A stretch of 64,000 nucleotides of DNA from contig NZ_FUEZ01000004.1 of assembly GCF_900157365.1 (NCBI RefSeq), positions 2,715,066-2,779,065 on the forward strand. Reading direction: 5' to 3'. Shown here in pieces: positions 33,544 to 42,722 of this stretch; within the stretch, counting starts at the first letter, position 1, and each line of letters starts with the position of its first letter. This DNA comes from Mycobacterium numidiamassiliense. Lineage in GTDB: Bacteria > Actinomycetota > Actinomycetes > Mycobacteriales > Mycobacteriaceae. Below the pieces are notes generated by a model. It worked only from the letters and a program-made list of their open reading frames with translations, did not search any database and had not been told where the DNA came from. The position numbers and the translations under genes are program-made.

Positions 33544-34146
33544 GTGGATCCCGCCGCCGGCCGAGTCGTCGAGATCTACCAGCGGCACGCGGTCACCTGG
33601 TCGCGTGAGCGCGGCGACCGGCTGCCGGAACGAGCTTGGCTGGATCGATTTCTGGGTCTGCTTCCGGCGCAACCGTCGGTGCTCGACATCGGGTGCGGGC
33701 CCGGTGTCCCGATCGCCGAATACCTCGTCGCCAATGGCTGTCGGGTGGCCGGCGTGGACGCCTCGAGTGCGATGATCTCCATGTGCGCCGACCGGTTCCC
33801 GGAGCAGCACTGGCAGGTCGCCGACATGCGACAGCTGGACTTGAACCGCACCTTCGATGGAATTGTGTCCTGGGACAGCTTCTTTCACCTGCCCCAGGCC
33901 GATCAACGCTCGATGTTCCCCGTGTTCACGCGCCACGCCGCGGCAGGAGCCGCGTTGCTGTTCACCAGCGGCCCGGCGGCCGGCGAACAGATTGGCAGCT
34001 ACCAGGGCGAGCCGCTGTACCACGCGAGCCTCGACGGCGATGAGTACCGTAAACTGCTGCGCGACAACGGTTTCGGTGTGGTAGCGCACGCCGTCGAGGA
34101 TCCCGACTGCGGCCTGCACACCATTTGGCTGGCGCGCCTCGACTAG
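33544..34146 (+). CDS. Class I SAM-dependent methyltransferase
   Basis: A 200-residue Rossmann-type methyltransferase starting at GTG 33544. Motif I is VLDIGCGPGVPIAEYL, motif II contains VAGVDASSAMISM, and SWDSFFHLP corresponds to the post-II acceptor region. The substrate is unknown. It begins 2 nt after the amidase stop, so the pair is coupled. It overlaps the convergent acyltransferase gene by 4 bp at its 3' end. Confidence 0.9.
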   Translation: MDPAAGRVVEIYQRHAVTWSRERGDRLPERAWLDRFLGLLPAQPSVLDIGCGPGVPIAEYLVANGCRVAGVDASSAMISMCADRFPEQHWQVADMRQLDLNRTFDGIVSWDSFFHLPQADQRSMFPVFTRHAAAGAALLFTSGPAAGEQIGSYQGEPLYHASLDGDEYRKLLRDNGFGVVAHAVEDPDCGLHTIWLARLD

Positions 34147-34940
34147 CCCGCGGGTATCTCCGTGGGCCACTCGGCCAGCGTGTCCAGGTACAGCTGGCGG
34201 ACCTCGGCGATGTGATCCGCCAAGTTCTCCCGCGTCCAGCCGTCGACCGGGATCGGCGGAAGCACGGCGACATCCACTGTGCCCGGAGTGACCTTGAGCT
34301 TCTTGCGCGGGCTGATGATGTCCGCGTTGCGGATCACGATCGGCACGATCGGAACACCCGTCGCCATCGCGATGCGGAATGCCCCCTTCTTAAACGGCCC
34401 CACCGTGGTGGTTTCGTGCGCTGTGCCTTCCGGGGCGATCAGGATGGAGAGGCCTCGATTCATGCGCTCTTCGACCTGCTGCAGGCTTTCCACCGCGGCA
34501 GTGGTGTCGTCTCGGTCGAGAAACACGGCGTCGTTCAACTTGAGAATCGTGCCGAAGATTGGGTCGCGCGTCAGTTCCTTCTTGGCGATCGCGATCCAGT
34601 TGTCCCGCACCAGTGCGCCGGCGACGAAGGGGTCGACCTGATTGCGGTGGTTGTAGACAAACACCGCTGGGCGTTGCACCGTCAGATTCTGCTGGCCGAC
34701 GGCGTTGACTCGGATGCCGTTGGTGGCAAGCAGCAGTGGAGTCCACGTGGAGCTGAAAAAGTTCAGCCCACGGCGGCGGCTGCGGGTCACCAGGCCGACT
34801 CCCAGCGCACCCGCCGCGAGCGGCAGCGCTGAACCGAATCCGGCCGCGAGGTTCACCTTTCGGCGGAGGTCGGTAATGCCAGGGTCGCGGGAATTCGCCG
34901 GCTCCGCGGGCAATGCCTCGGGCAATTTCGATAACGTCAC
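34143..34940 (-). CDS. PlsC-family 1-acylglycerol-3-phosphate acyltransferase
   Basis: A 265-residue membrane-associated acyltransferase with the canonical blocks NHRNQVD (NHx4D; block I), FLDRDD (block II), APEGT (block III) and VPIVPIVIRN (block IV). A hydrophobic segment near residues 33-52 probably anchors it. It would acylate lysophosphatidic acid or a related glycerolipid. Unlike the acyltransferase at 10.1 kb, it keeps the full NHx4D and PEGT motifs. Confidence 0.92.
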   Translation of the reverse strand: MTLSKLPEALPAEPANSRDPGITDLRRKVNLAAGFGSALPLAAGALGVGLVTRSRRRGLNFFSSTWTPLLLATNGIRVNAVGQQNLTVQRPAVFVYNHRNQVDPFVAGALVRDNWIAIAKKELTRDPIFGTILKLNDAVFLDRDDTTAAVESLQQVEERMNRGLSILIAPEGTAHETTTVGPFKKGAFRIAMATGVPIVPIVIRNADIISPRKKLKVTPGTVDVAVLPPIPVDGWTRENLADHIAEVRQLYLDTLAEWPTEIPAG

Positions 34941-35095
34941 TCAAGCCTCCGGAGATGTCTCGATGAATTCGCGCCTGGCGGCTCACGCGACAAATGTGAT
35001 TGTAAGGAGCGAGTCAGCTAGGCCGCATCCGCAACGACTTCGAGCGAAAATATATGACAGAAGCCATAATTGGGGATGCAGTGAACACTGGTCGC

Positions 35096-37975
35096 CTAGT
35101 CCCTCAAGACGAGGGAACGAGCGAGTGGACGGGGCGCTAACGAGCGCAGTAATGCACTGGCCGGGCGCGGGCGCACCCTCATCGGCCACCAGAACCAGCG
35201 TCCCAGCAGCGCGGCGATCGAAGGGGTCAAAAACGAGCGCACCACCAGGGTGTCGAACAAGAGCCCGAGGCCAATGGTGGTGCCCACCTGGCCGAGTACG
35301 CGCAATTCGCTGACGGCCATGGTGGCCATGGTGAACGCGAACACCAGGCCGGCGTTCGTCACGACCTTCCCGGTACCGCCCATGGAACGGATGATCCCCG
35401 TATTCAACCCGGCGTCGATCTCCTGTTTGAGTCGGGCGACCAAGAGCAAGTTGTAGTCAGATCCGACGGCCAACAGGATGATCACCGACATGGCGAGCAC
35501 CAGCCAGTGCAATTCCAGCCGGATGATGTGTTGCCAGAGGAGTATTGAGAGCCCGAAGGAGGCGCCCAGGGAGAGCACCACCGTCCCCACGATGACGAGG
35601 GCCGCGACAAAACTTCTGGTGACCGTCAGCATGATGATGAAAATCAGGCAGAGCGATGAAATGGCCGCGATGAGTAGGTCATACTGGGCGCCCTCGGAGA
35701 TGTCCTTGAACACCGCCGCCGTGCCGCCCACGTAAATCTTGGCGTCTTGCAACGGAGTTCCCTTGAGCGACTCCTCGGCCGCAGTCTTGATCGCGTCGAC
35801 GCGCGCGATGCCGTCGGGCGTCGCGGGATCCCCCCGATGCGAGATGAACATTCGGGTGGCTTTCCCGTCCGGCGACAGGAACAGCTTCATGCCGCGCTTG
35901 AAATCCGCATTGTCGAACACCGACGGCGGCAGGTAGAACGAATCGTCGTTTTTCGCGGCGTCGAAAGCCTTGCCCATCGCGGCCGCATTACCGCTGTTTT
36001 CGTCCATGTGGCCGTAGATGCCGGACAGGGTGCTGTGCATGGTGAGTAGTTGGGTCCGCATGCTCTGCATGATTGCGATCAACTGGGGAAGCTCCATGAG
36101 AAATTGCGGCATGAGCACGTCGAGCTGATCGAGGTCGGTGACGAGTTCGTGGAGCTTTTCGGTGATTTCGTCGAGACCGTCGATCGAATCGGAGATCGAT
36201 CTCAGCGACCAGCAGACGGGGATGTCGTAACAGTGCTTCTCCCAATAGAAATAACTGCGGATCGGCCGCCCGAAATCTTCGAAATCGGCCAGGTGATCTC
36301 GCACCTCGTCAGTGGTGGCCGCCATGTCATGCGTGAGCCCGGTCGTGTCATGCGTCGTGCTGACCAGCTGGCGCATCAAGTCGTAGGTCCGCTGCGTGAC
36401 CTCGATCATCGCCGCCAATTCGTCGGCCTGTTTGAGGAGGTCGCTCGAGCGCTGTTGCTGAAATTTCATGCTCAGCGTCTGGGCGGCGTTTTGCGTGCTC
36501 AACAAGAAGGGCAGCGACGTGTGCTCGAGTGGGGTTCCGTTCGGCCGGGTGATGGCCTGCACTCGGGAAATGCCCGGAATGGCAAGAACGCCCTTGGCCA
36601 ATCTGTTGAGAACCAGAAAGTCAGCCGGGTTGCGCAGATCGTGGTCGGCCTCGAGCAGCAGTATTTCGGGTTTCATCCGCGCCTGAGAAAAGTGGCGATC
36701 CGCGGCCGCATAGCCGGCGTTAGCGGGTACGTACCCGGGTACATACTGTCGGTCGTTATAGCTCGTGGTGTATCCGGGTAGGGCCAACAGGCCGACCAGG
36801 GAGATGGCGCATGCCACAACGAAAACGGGTGCCGGCCAGCGAACGATCACCGTGCCCACCCGGCGCCAGCCGCGAACCTCGATCATCCGCGTCGGGTCGA
36901 ACAGCCCCCAACGACTGCAGAGGCTCAGAACTGCGGGGCCCAGTGTGAGCGCGACGACGACGGCGACGAGCATGCCGACCGCGCACGGCACGCCCAGCGA
37001 TTGAAAATAGGGCAATCGCGCAAACCCCAGACAAAACGTCGCCCCAGAGATAGTCAGACCGGAGCCCAAGATGACGTGGGCGACGCCGTGATACATGGTG
37101 TAGTACGCGGTTTCCCGATCCTCGCCGGCTTGCCGGGCTTCTTGATACCGGCCGACAAGGAAGATGGCGTAGTCGGTCCCGGCCGCGATCGACAGCGAGG
37201 TGAGCAGGTTGACCGCAAAGGTCGACAACCCGACAATTCCGAGCTCGCCTAGAAGCGCGACAATTCCCCGCGCGCAGGCGAATTCGACGCCGACCATCAG
37301 CAGCAGCAGAATCACGGTAATGGGGGATCGGTAGACGATCAGCAGCATGATGAATATGACGGCGACGGTCGTCCCCGTGATTGCCAGCAGGGACTTGTCG
37401 CCGACGGTGTGCATATCGGCGACAAGTACCGACGGGCCGGTGAGGTAGACCTTGAGCCCGCTGGGCGGCGGCGTGAGCGCGACGATACGTCGAACCGCCT
37501 CAATCGATTCGCTGGCCAGCGGCTGGCCCTGGTTGCCGGCCAGGTCCAACAACACGTAGCTGGCTTTGTCATCGGCACTTTGCGCGCCGGCGGCGGTGAG
37601 GGGATCGCTCCAGAAGTCTTGGATGTGCTGGACGTGCGCCGGATCGTCTTTCAACTTACGAATCAGCGCGTCGTAGTATTTGTGCGCACTGTTGTCGAGG
37701 GGTTGCTCACCCTCCAAGACGATCATCGCGACGTTGTCGGAATCCGATTCCTTGAACACCTTTCCGATGCGCTTCATCGCCTGTATCGACGGCGCCTCGC
37801 TGGGCGTCATCGATACCGAGCGCTCTTGCGCGACCTTTTCCAGGGACGGGACCCACACAGAAACGATCACCGTGATTGCAAGCCAGCCCAAGACGATCGG
37901 AGCCGAAAAGCGACGGAGCGTGCGCGCGATGAACGGTTGTGCGGTGTGTTCTTGGGCCGTGCGTTTGTCAGTCAC
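35096..37975 (-). CDS. MmpL-family RND lipid transporter
   Basis: A 959-residue inner-membrane transporter with the MmpL layout: one TM helix near the N-terminus, a large periplasmic loop, five TM helices, a second loop and five more TM helices. The proton-relay motifs SIAAGTDYAIFLVGRY and AVGSDYNLLLVARL contain the paired Asp-Tyr residues. It should export a cell-envelope lipid or siderophore. No mmpS gene is adjacent; an MmpS-like protein is encoded 6 kb away at 44.1 kb. The acyltransferase gene downstream on the same strand is separated by 155 bp. Confidence 0.95.
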   Translation of the reverse strand: MTDKRTAQEHTAQPFIARTLRRFSAPIVLGWLAITVIVSVWVPSLEKVAQERSVSMTPSEAPSIQAMKRIGKVFKESDSDNVAMIVLEGEQPLDNSAHKYYDALIRKLKDDPAHVQHIQDFWSDPLTAAGAQSADDKASYVLLDLAGNQGQPLASESIEAVRRIVALTPPPSGLKVYLTGPSVLVADMHTVGDKSLLAITGTTVAVIFIMLLIVYRSPITVILLLLMVGVEFACARGIVALLGELGIVGLSTFAVNLLTSLSIAAGTDYAIFLVGRYQEARQAGEDRETAYYTMYHGVAHVILGSGLTISGATFCLGFARLPYFQSLGVPCAVGMLVAVVVALTLGPAVLSLCSRWGLFDPTRMIEVRGWRRVGTVIVRWPAPVFVVACAISLVGLLALPGYTTSYNDRQYVPGYVPANAGYAAADRHFSQARMKPEILLLEADHDLRNPADFLVLNRLAKGVLAIPGISRVQAITRPNGTPLEHTSLPFLLSTQNAAQTLSMKFQQQRSSDLLKQADELAAMIEVTQRTYDLMRQLVSTTHDTTGLTHDMAATTDEVRDHLADFEDFGRPIRSYFYWEKHCYDIPVCWSLRSISDSIDGLDEITEKLHELVTDLDQLDVLMPQFLMELPQLIAIMQSMRTQLLTMHSTLSGIYGHMDENSGNAAAMGKAFDAAKNDDSFYLPPSVFDNADFKRGMKLFLSPDGKATRMFISHRGDPATPDGIARVDAIKTAAEESLKGTPLQDAKIYVGGTAAVFKDISEGAQYDLLIAAISSLCLIFIIMLTVTRSFVAALVIVGTVVLSLGASFGLSILLWQHIIRLELHWLVLAMSVIILLAVGSDYNLLLVARLKQEIDAGLNTGIIRSMGGTGKVVTNAGLVFAFTMATMAVSELRVLGQVGTTIGLGLLFDTLVVRSFLTPSIAALLGRWFWWPMRVRPRPASALLRSLAPRPLARSLVLRD

Positions 37976-38342
37976 GTTGAGCCAGAGTGTTTCCCATGGC
38001 TGGCGATAAAGCCGTCAGTGGCCGGCGCAAACGGACGCCATCGGTTCGTTGCCGCGCGGACCTGGCATCGAAACGAATGATGGTCGCAATAATGCGAACG
38101 GTACGACGCCGGCAGCCGGCCCGCAAATTATGAACCTTGCGTTAACCTCCGGTCCACCTGAAGCAGGAGAACGCCAGCGCGGCAGCGGTACCCGCGCCTT
38201 TTGACTCGAGTTGAACAACTGGGCGTGTCGGGGTTAATGTCTAGCGAAGACCCGGCTACTCGCCCAGCGGCGCGGTGGTAAGTGTCATAGCGTCAGCCGA
38301 CATAGGCGTCAATTATTCGCTGACGGAAGCTAATTCGGAGTC

Positions 38343-38360
38343 GCCCGCACCGGTGCGGGC
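38343..38360. repeat. Perfect 18-bp palindrome in the 517-bp gap upstream of the GT2 gene
   Basis: GCCCGCACCGGTGCGGGC is a perfect inverted repeat. It lies in 37976-38493, between the MmpL start and the GT2 start, where I see no convincing gene. No T-run follows, so it is not an intrinsic terminator; it may be an operator or a hairpin in the GT2 leader. The remainder of the gap presumably carries the two divergent promoters. Confidence 0.5.
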
Positions 38361-38493
38361 TCGGCGATGATGCGCGCCGCCGCGAGAGTCACCAAGGGGT
38401 TGGGGGCCACATGCGCTCGGCGAGACCAGCGGCCAGCGGGGCCGCACCAACATCCGACGCGCCCGGAGCGCACGCGGCTGGTCGGCGGTAAGC

Positions 38494-39411
38494 ATGCCCC
38501 AGCAACCTTCCGTCACGATCGTCATCCCCGCCTACAACGAGGAACGCTCCATCGGCAAGTGCCTGGAGTCGTGCATCGACCAGACCTCGGCACCCGACGA
38601 GATCATCGTCGTCAACAACAGGTCGACCGATAACACGGCATCGATCGTGCGGGGGTATCAAGAAGCCAACCCCGATATCGACATCCGGTTGGTCGACCAG
38701 AACGAGCACCAGGGCATCGCCCCCACGCGCAACTGCGGGTTCGACCTTGCGCAGGGCGACATCATCAGCCGAACCGACGCCGATTCCATCGTGGCCAACG
38801 ACTGGGTCGAGACCATTCGCCGCCGATTCGAGAATCCGGACATCGACGCCACCAGCGGGCCGATCATGTTCTACGACATGCCGTTTCGCAGCTTCCTCTT
38901 CTGGCTTGACTGCATCCTGCGTGACAAGGTGCAGAGCAAGGCGAAAAATGAGCGGTTCCTCATCGGCGCGAACATGGCGCTCCGCGCTCAGGCCTGGAAG
39001 TCGGTGCGTCATCTGACGCAGCTAGACCTCGAAGACAAACTGCACGAAGACGTCGACCTGGCGCTCACCTTGTTCGAAAACGACTTCGAGATCGTCTACG
39101 AAGCGGGCATGGTGGTGGGCATGTCGGCCGACCGGGTGGAATCCTCACTGCCCGATTTCTACCGGTACGTCACCCGGTACACCAGGACGACAAACCTGCA
39201 CGGCATCACGAGCCCCGCGGCGTGGACGTCGATCATCACGCTGCTGGCGCTCTACTACCCGTTTCGCACTATGCGGTTCTTCTATGACCTGGAGAACCTG
39301 CAATTCACCTTCGCCAAGCTGCGGGACAAGCTGCGCGGCCTGAACATGCCGCGATACCAGCGCAAGCGCGCGTTCGCGAACCCTGAGCTGATCACCGGTA
39401 CTGCCGGCTGA
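38494..39411 (+). CDS. GT2-family glycosyltransferase
   Basis: A 305-residue GT-A enzyme. The nucleotide-sugar binding start is VTIVIPAYNEERSIGKCLES, the metal-binding DxD equivalent is RTDADS near residue 88, and the catalytic region is EDKLHEDVDLALTLFE. Two hydrophobic stretches near the end (TSIITLLALYYPF) suggest membrane association, so it may act on a polyprenyl-linked or glycolipid acceptor. It has no close neighbour on the same strand. Confidence 0.9.
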   Translation: MPQQPSVTIVIPAYNEERSIGKCLESCIDQTSAPDEIIVVNNRSTDNTASIVRGYQEANPDIDIRLVDQNEHQGIAPTRNCGFDLAQGDIISRTDADSIVANDWVETIRRRFENPDIDATSGPIMFYDMPFRSFLFWLDCILRDKVQSKAKNERFLIGANMALRAQAWKSVRHLTQLDLEDKLHEDVDLALTLFENDFEIVYEAGMVVGMSADRVESSLPDFYRYVTRYTRTTNLHGITSPAAWTSIITLLALYYPFRTMRFFYDLENLQFTFAKLRDKLRGLNMPRYQRKRAFANPELITGTAG

Positions 39412-39438
39412 CCACGCGGGGCGCCAACGGATTTCGGC

Positions 39439-39762
39439 CTAGTGAATCTGCTGGGCGATTGTGGTGACCGTGATGAGCACCATCGTGGCTATTCCGACGA
39501 GATACACCTGGCGGCGGGGCGTAATCCGGGCGGGTAGTGGTCGCAGCTGCAGCACGCGCTGACGTCGCAACGCGATGACGTAGCAGCACACCGCCGCCGT
39601 GACCGCGATGCCCGCCGCCATCAGCGTTGTCGGCCGCTCGTGACCGTGCAGGTTCTTGATGCTCAGCAGCACACCGTTGACAAGAAACGCGAATGATGTT
39701 CGGGTCCAGGCCAATATCGTGCGCTCGGCCGGTAAAGAGTTAGCGGCACCCGGCCGGGTCAA
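39439..39762 (-). CDS. DUF202 (YidH-like) membrane protein
   Basis: A small protein of about 107 residues with three TM helices and the DUF202 signature NSLPAERTILAWTRTSFAFL. No ATG or GTG fits. The best start is TTG at 39762, which overlaps the TGA stop of the upstream DUF202 gene (TTGA), implying translational coupling. The two DUF202 proteins probably form a hetero-oligomer in the membrane. Function is unknown. Confidence 0.8.
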   Translation of the reverse strand: MTRPGAANSLPAERTILAWTRTSFAFLVNGVLLSIKNLHGHERPTTLMAAGIAVTAAVCCYVIALRRQRVLQLRPLPARITPRRQVYLVGIATMVLITVTTIAQQIH

Positions 39763-40127
39763 CCCGAGACCACCTTGAGGATGACCAATCCGAGCGCGGC
39801 GAGCCCGACCAGGCACAGACCGACCGCAAGGTAGGCCGGCGAGGGGTGCCGGGGTAGTGGTTCGTCATTGCGCATGGCGCGATCCGCCTGTTGCCACCGC
39901 AGCAGGCCCATCCCGCTGGTCAGGATCGCCAGCACCGCAAGGCCCACGCTCAGCACGTGGCGTGCGCCAGGGATTACCAGCTCCGGAACAAGCTGCACCA
40001 GAGCGACCGCTGCGGCGAGCAACCCCAGCGCGGTGCGCTGCCAGGACAGGAAGGTGCGCTCGTTGGCCATGGTGAACCGATAGTCGAGCTCGTGCTCTTC
40101 CGAGGTGTCGGCGGTGCGATCGGCCAC
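39759..40127 (-). CDS. DUF202 (YidH-like) membrane protein
   Basis: A 122-residue membrane protein with the DUF202 motif RFTMANERTFLSWQRTALGLLA, a short cytoplasmic acidic N-terminus, and three predicted TM helices ending in LVGLAALGLVILKVVSG. It is the first gene of a pair with the DUF202 gene downstream. The ANERTFLSWxRT element is strongly conserved in the family, but no activity is known. Confidence 0.85.
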   Translation of the reverse strand: MADRTADTSEEHELDYRFTMANERTFLSWQRTALGLLAAAVALVQLVPELVIPGARHVLSVGLAVLAILTSGMGLLRWQQADRAMRNDEPLPRHPSPAYLAVGLCLVGLAALGLVILKVVSG

Positions 40128-40224
40128 GGGCTACCTCGCAGAGCATCTAGGGGCAAGCGTTTAGACGTAGAAGATTTTAACTATATGGTGCCGCCCCCCG
40201 TACCCCGCTCCGCGGCGCCGGGCC

Positions 40225-40944
40225 ATGATGAAGCTTGTGGTACAGGCGTTGTTGTTTGACGTGCAAGGAACGGCGACGGATTTTCATTCGACCGTCTGCG
40301 ACGAGGCGAGGCGGATCAGCGCCGGGCGGCACCCCGGTGTCGATTGGCCCGATGTGGTGCGACGGTGGCGGGCCGGCTACTTCACCACGCTCAAGGCCGC
40401 GCAGGGTCGCGGCGGCGGGTGGGTCTCTGTGCACACTGTCTATCGCGACGCGCTCGATGCCGTCCTGGACGAGCACGGCGTCTCCGAACTGTCGGATACC
40501 GAGCGTGAGGAACTCACGTTGGCCTGGCGGCGCCTGCGGCCGTGGCCCGACGTGGTGCCCGGATTGACCCGGCTGAAAAGTGCGTTCACGCTGGCGACAT
40601 TGTCGAATGCCGACGTGTCCGCGGTCATCAACATCTCCAAGCGTGCGGGATTGCCATGGGATGCGATCTTCGCCGCGGAGATGGCCGGGGTGTTCAAGCC
40701 CGACCCGGCGATCTATCGGATGGCCGCGACCTACCTGGGCCTGGATCACGCCGAGATCATGATGGTGGCAAGCCACAAATACGACATCCGCGCGGCGGGC
40801 GACCTCGGCTTCCGCACGGCCTTCGTCGCGCGGCCGCTGGAATTCGGGGTGGGCGGTGAGGCCGACGTGGCCTACTCGGACGAATTCGACATCAACGCAG
40901 CCGACTTCCTCGACCTTGCCGACCAGCTGATGGCCCGGTTATAG
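40225..40944 (+). CDS. HAD-superfamily hydrolase (haloacid dehalogenase type II-like)
   Basis: A 239-residue HAD protein. The nucleophile motif is LLFDVQGTATD (Asp12), motif II is TLSNADVS, the Lys is in VFKPDPAIY, and motif III is SHKYDIRAAGDLGF. The helical cap inserted after motif I is of the C1 type found in L-2-haloacid dehalogenases. The lack of a second Asp two residues after the nucleophile favours a dehalogenase-like over a phosphatase reaction. It overlaps the convergent gene by 6 bp. Confidence 0.9.
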   Translation: MMKLVVQALLFDVQGTATDFHSTVCDEARRISAGRHPGVDWPDVVRRWRAGYFTTLKAAQGRGGGWVSVHTVYRDALDAVLDEHGVSELSDTEREELTLAWRRLRPWPDVVPGLTRLKSAFTLATLSNADVSAVINISKRAGLPWDAIFAAEMAGVFKPDPAIYRMAATYLGLDHAEIMMVASHKYDIRAAGDLGFRTAFVARPLEFGVGGEADVAYSDEFDINAADFLDLADQLMARL

Positions 40945-41472
40945 GGCCTGCGGCGAACGGCTGCTCACCGAGATGAACCGGCGCAGTGGGGCAACACGCT
41001 CGCCCGCGCTCAACCGCGACAGCAGTGTGAGGGAATGGCGTAGCGACTTCTCTTCCCCCTTGCCCCCGGACCGCGCGGCACGTGGCCGCAATCCCGGGAT
41101 TTTGGTGCGAACCTGGCAATCCAGCAGGGTGCCAACGGAATCGGGAGCCAGGTCGTAACTGACGGTGCGTGTATACCCGGAGTGGAAGGTCTGCATTGAA
41201 TACGTCCGCACCAGCCGGGCGGGACCGATGTCGTCGATCCGGCCGGTCAGATTCCATTCGCCCCCACCGAACGGCGAATGCATGCCCAGCGAGACCGTTG
41301 TCAGGCAACCCCGCGAGCACGGGTTGCCGTCGACCACGTCGACCCGCCCGACGCCCTGCATCCACTGCCGCATCAGCTCGGGCTGACACAGCCAGTCCAG
41401 CAGATCGGCCGGGCTCAGCGGCACGAGCTGCTGCGCCGTCAGCTGGTAACCGCCCTCGATCAGCTCGACCAT
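40939..41472 (-). CDS. SRPBCC (START-like) family protein
   Basis: A 177-residue protein of the polyketide cyclase/START-like superfamily. It has a helix-grip pattern with PELMRQWMQGVGRVDVVDGN near residue 32 and ARLVRTYSMQTFHSGYTRTVSYDL in the middle. Such proteins bind hydrophobic ligands; the ligand is unknown. Its ATG overlaps the stop of the upstream septum-formation-like gene by one base (TGATG type), so the two are coupled. Confidence 0.75.
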   Translation of the reverse strand: MVELIEGGYQLTAQQLVPLSPADLLDWLCQPELMRQWMQGVGRVDVVDGNPCSRGCLTTVSLGMHSPFGGGEWNLTGRIDDIGPARLVRTYSMQTFHSGYTRTVSYDLAPDSVGTLLDCQVRTKIPGLRPRAARSGGKGEEKSLRHSLTLLSRLSAGERVAPLRRFISVSSRSPQAL

Positions 41473-41927
41473 CAGCGATGTGCCGAACCGGTCAGCGGTT
41501 GACCATTGGCGGCCTGCAGTAGACAGATCAGCGTGCTGGGAGTCGGATTGGCTCCGGTCCGATCTTGGTTCGAGTCAATGAGATACGTGATCGACAACGA
41601 GCTGCCGTCGACGGGTTTGCCGGTGTAGGGGGCAAACCCGGCCACGCAGTCCCGGTTGGCCACGTTGGCGATGGCCGTGTCCACGGCCATCGGGGCGCGC
41701 AGGTAGACCTCAGCCAAATGTGCTGCGGCACAATCGACGACGGTGATAGTCACCCGGCTCAGGTCGGCCGGCGGCAGGTCGGCAACGCAATCGCCGACCT
41801 GCAGGTCGATCCACTTCTCGGTGTGCGAGCTCAGCGGGGCTCCAGCGACGTTCGCAGGCGCGAGCCCGGCGCTAAGTATGCACAGCGCGGCCAAGCCGCA
41901 CAGCGGATGAAGACTCCACGCCGCCAT
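41472..41927 (-). CDS. Secreted septum-formation-like protein
   Basis: The ATG at 41927 has AAGGAGG 6 nt upstream and is preferred over a longer frame from 42050. The 151-residue product has a signal peptide (MAAWSLHPLCGLAALCILSA, then GLAPANVAG). The mature part contains LQVGDCVADLP and ITVVDCAAAHLAEVY, the twice-repeated GDC / VDC-HxxEV pattern of the septum formation family. Four Cys are probably in disulfides. It may be surface-exposed. Confidence 0.8.
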   Translation of the reverse strand: MAAWSLHPLCGLAALCILSAGLAPANVAGAPLSSHTEKWIDLQVGDCVADLPPADLSRVTITVVDCAAAHLAEVYLRAPMAVDTAIANVANRDCVAGFAPYTGKPVDGSSLSITYLIDSNQDRTGANPTPSTLICLLQAANGQPLTGSAHR

Positions 41928-41962
41928 GGCGGCCTCCTTGCGATATCGCCTAGCGGAGGATT

Positions 41963-42586
41963 TTAGCCGTCGGTGAACGACGGCGGCACCGTATTGGTCA
42001 GCGCGGGATCGGGCTTCTCCGCCGACATCGACAGCAAGCCCCGTACGCACCGCGCTGCGAGCAGCCAGTTCGACGGCTTCTTCAGGTCCAGGCCGCCCAG
42101 CAGTTGCTTGATCATGGTCAGCGTGTCGAAGTAAATGCGTTCGCAGACAAGGGTTTCCGCATCATCGAACACGAAGTATGCGGTCATGCGGACCCGGAAG
42201 CGGCTGCCGGTGGGCGGAACCTTGCCGAGGAAGCCCCGATGTGTGCCCATCAACCAGAACTCGACGATCACCGCGTCGGCGCTGTGCCGCAGCGCGATGA
42301 TCTCGTGATCCTGATCGGGGAACGCGGTGCGCGTGTAGTTGTAATAGCCACGCACCGCCTCGTTTCCGTCGTGGACGACCAGCTGCGGGATCAACTCGTA
42401 GCGGGGGTGCGGGAACGTCGCCAACACGTCGTCCCAGTCCTGACGGACCTCGTCATGGAAGTGGTCGAGTACGAGTTTTTGGCGTGCGGCCAGCACGTCG
42501 GGAGCGGGAAACGCCAGAGCTGTCATCTGGTCAGCGTAAGCCAGGATTTTGGCGTCGCGGGTGCCGTCGGGAAAGTGATAGCGCAT
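41963..42586 (-). CDS. SnoaL-like (NTF2 fold) protein
   Basis: A protein of about 207 residues with NTF2-like elements: VLATFPHPRYELIPQ, VRGYYNYTRTAFPDQDHEIIALRHSADAVIVEFWLMGTHRG, and FRVRMTAYFVFDDAETLVCERIYFD. This fits the SnoaL-like polyketide cyclase / ester-cyclase group. The start is uncertain: ATG 42586 and ATG 42685 both lie exactly at the centres of operator-like palindromes, and ATG 42526 may be the true start. It is followed by the septum-like gene after 35 nt. Confidence 0.75.
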   Translation of the reverse strand: MRYHFPDGTRDAKILAYADQMTALAFPAPDVLAARQKLVLDHFHDEVRQDWDDVLATFPHPRYELIPQLVVHDGNEAVRGYYNYTRTAFPDQDHEIIALRHSADAVIVEFWLMGTHRGFLGKVPPTGSRFRVRMTAYFVFDDAETLVCERIYFDTLTMIKQLLGGLDLKKPSNWLLAARCVRGLLSMSAEKPDPALTNTVPPSFTDG

Positions 42587-42594
42587 GCGATATC
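42577..42594. promoter_or_regulatory. 18-bp operator-like palindrome (site B)
   Basis: GATAGCGCATGCGATATC has one mismatched pair. Its centre lies at 42585/42586, over a possible start codon of the SnoaL-like gene, and is 99 bp from the centre of site C. It is one of three related sites in this window. Confidence 0.65.
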
Positions 42595-42671
42595 GACTTT
42601 GAAAGTGCGGTATGCCCTCCAAAAGAGCGAACGGAGGATAAGGGCGGATGGAGGATATAGGTCGTCGCCAG

Positions 42672-42697
42672 TTCTGATAGCGCATGCGCTATCAGAA
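42672..42697. promoter_or_regulatory. Perfect 26-bp palindrome, operator-like (site C)
   Basis: The left half TTCTGATAGCGCA and the right half TGCGCTATCAGAA match perfectly over 13 bp. It lies between the SnoaL-like gene and cyp124, both on the minus strand. A dimeric TetR- or GntR-type repressor bound here could block transcription of the SnoaL-like gene. The core matches sites A and B. Confidence 0.75.
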
Positions 42698-42722
42698 TCG
42701 CCCCGCTAGGCCGGATTCGTTT

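Noticed and set aside
38343..38360. Intrinsic terminator
   Set aside because: The palindrome is perfect but has no following T-run and lies upstream of a gene start rather than after a gene.
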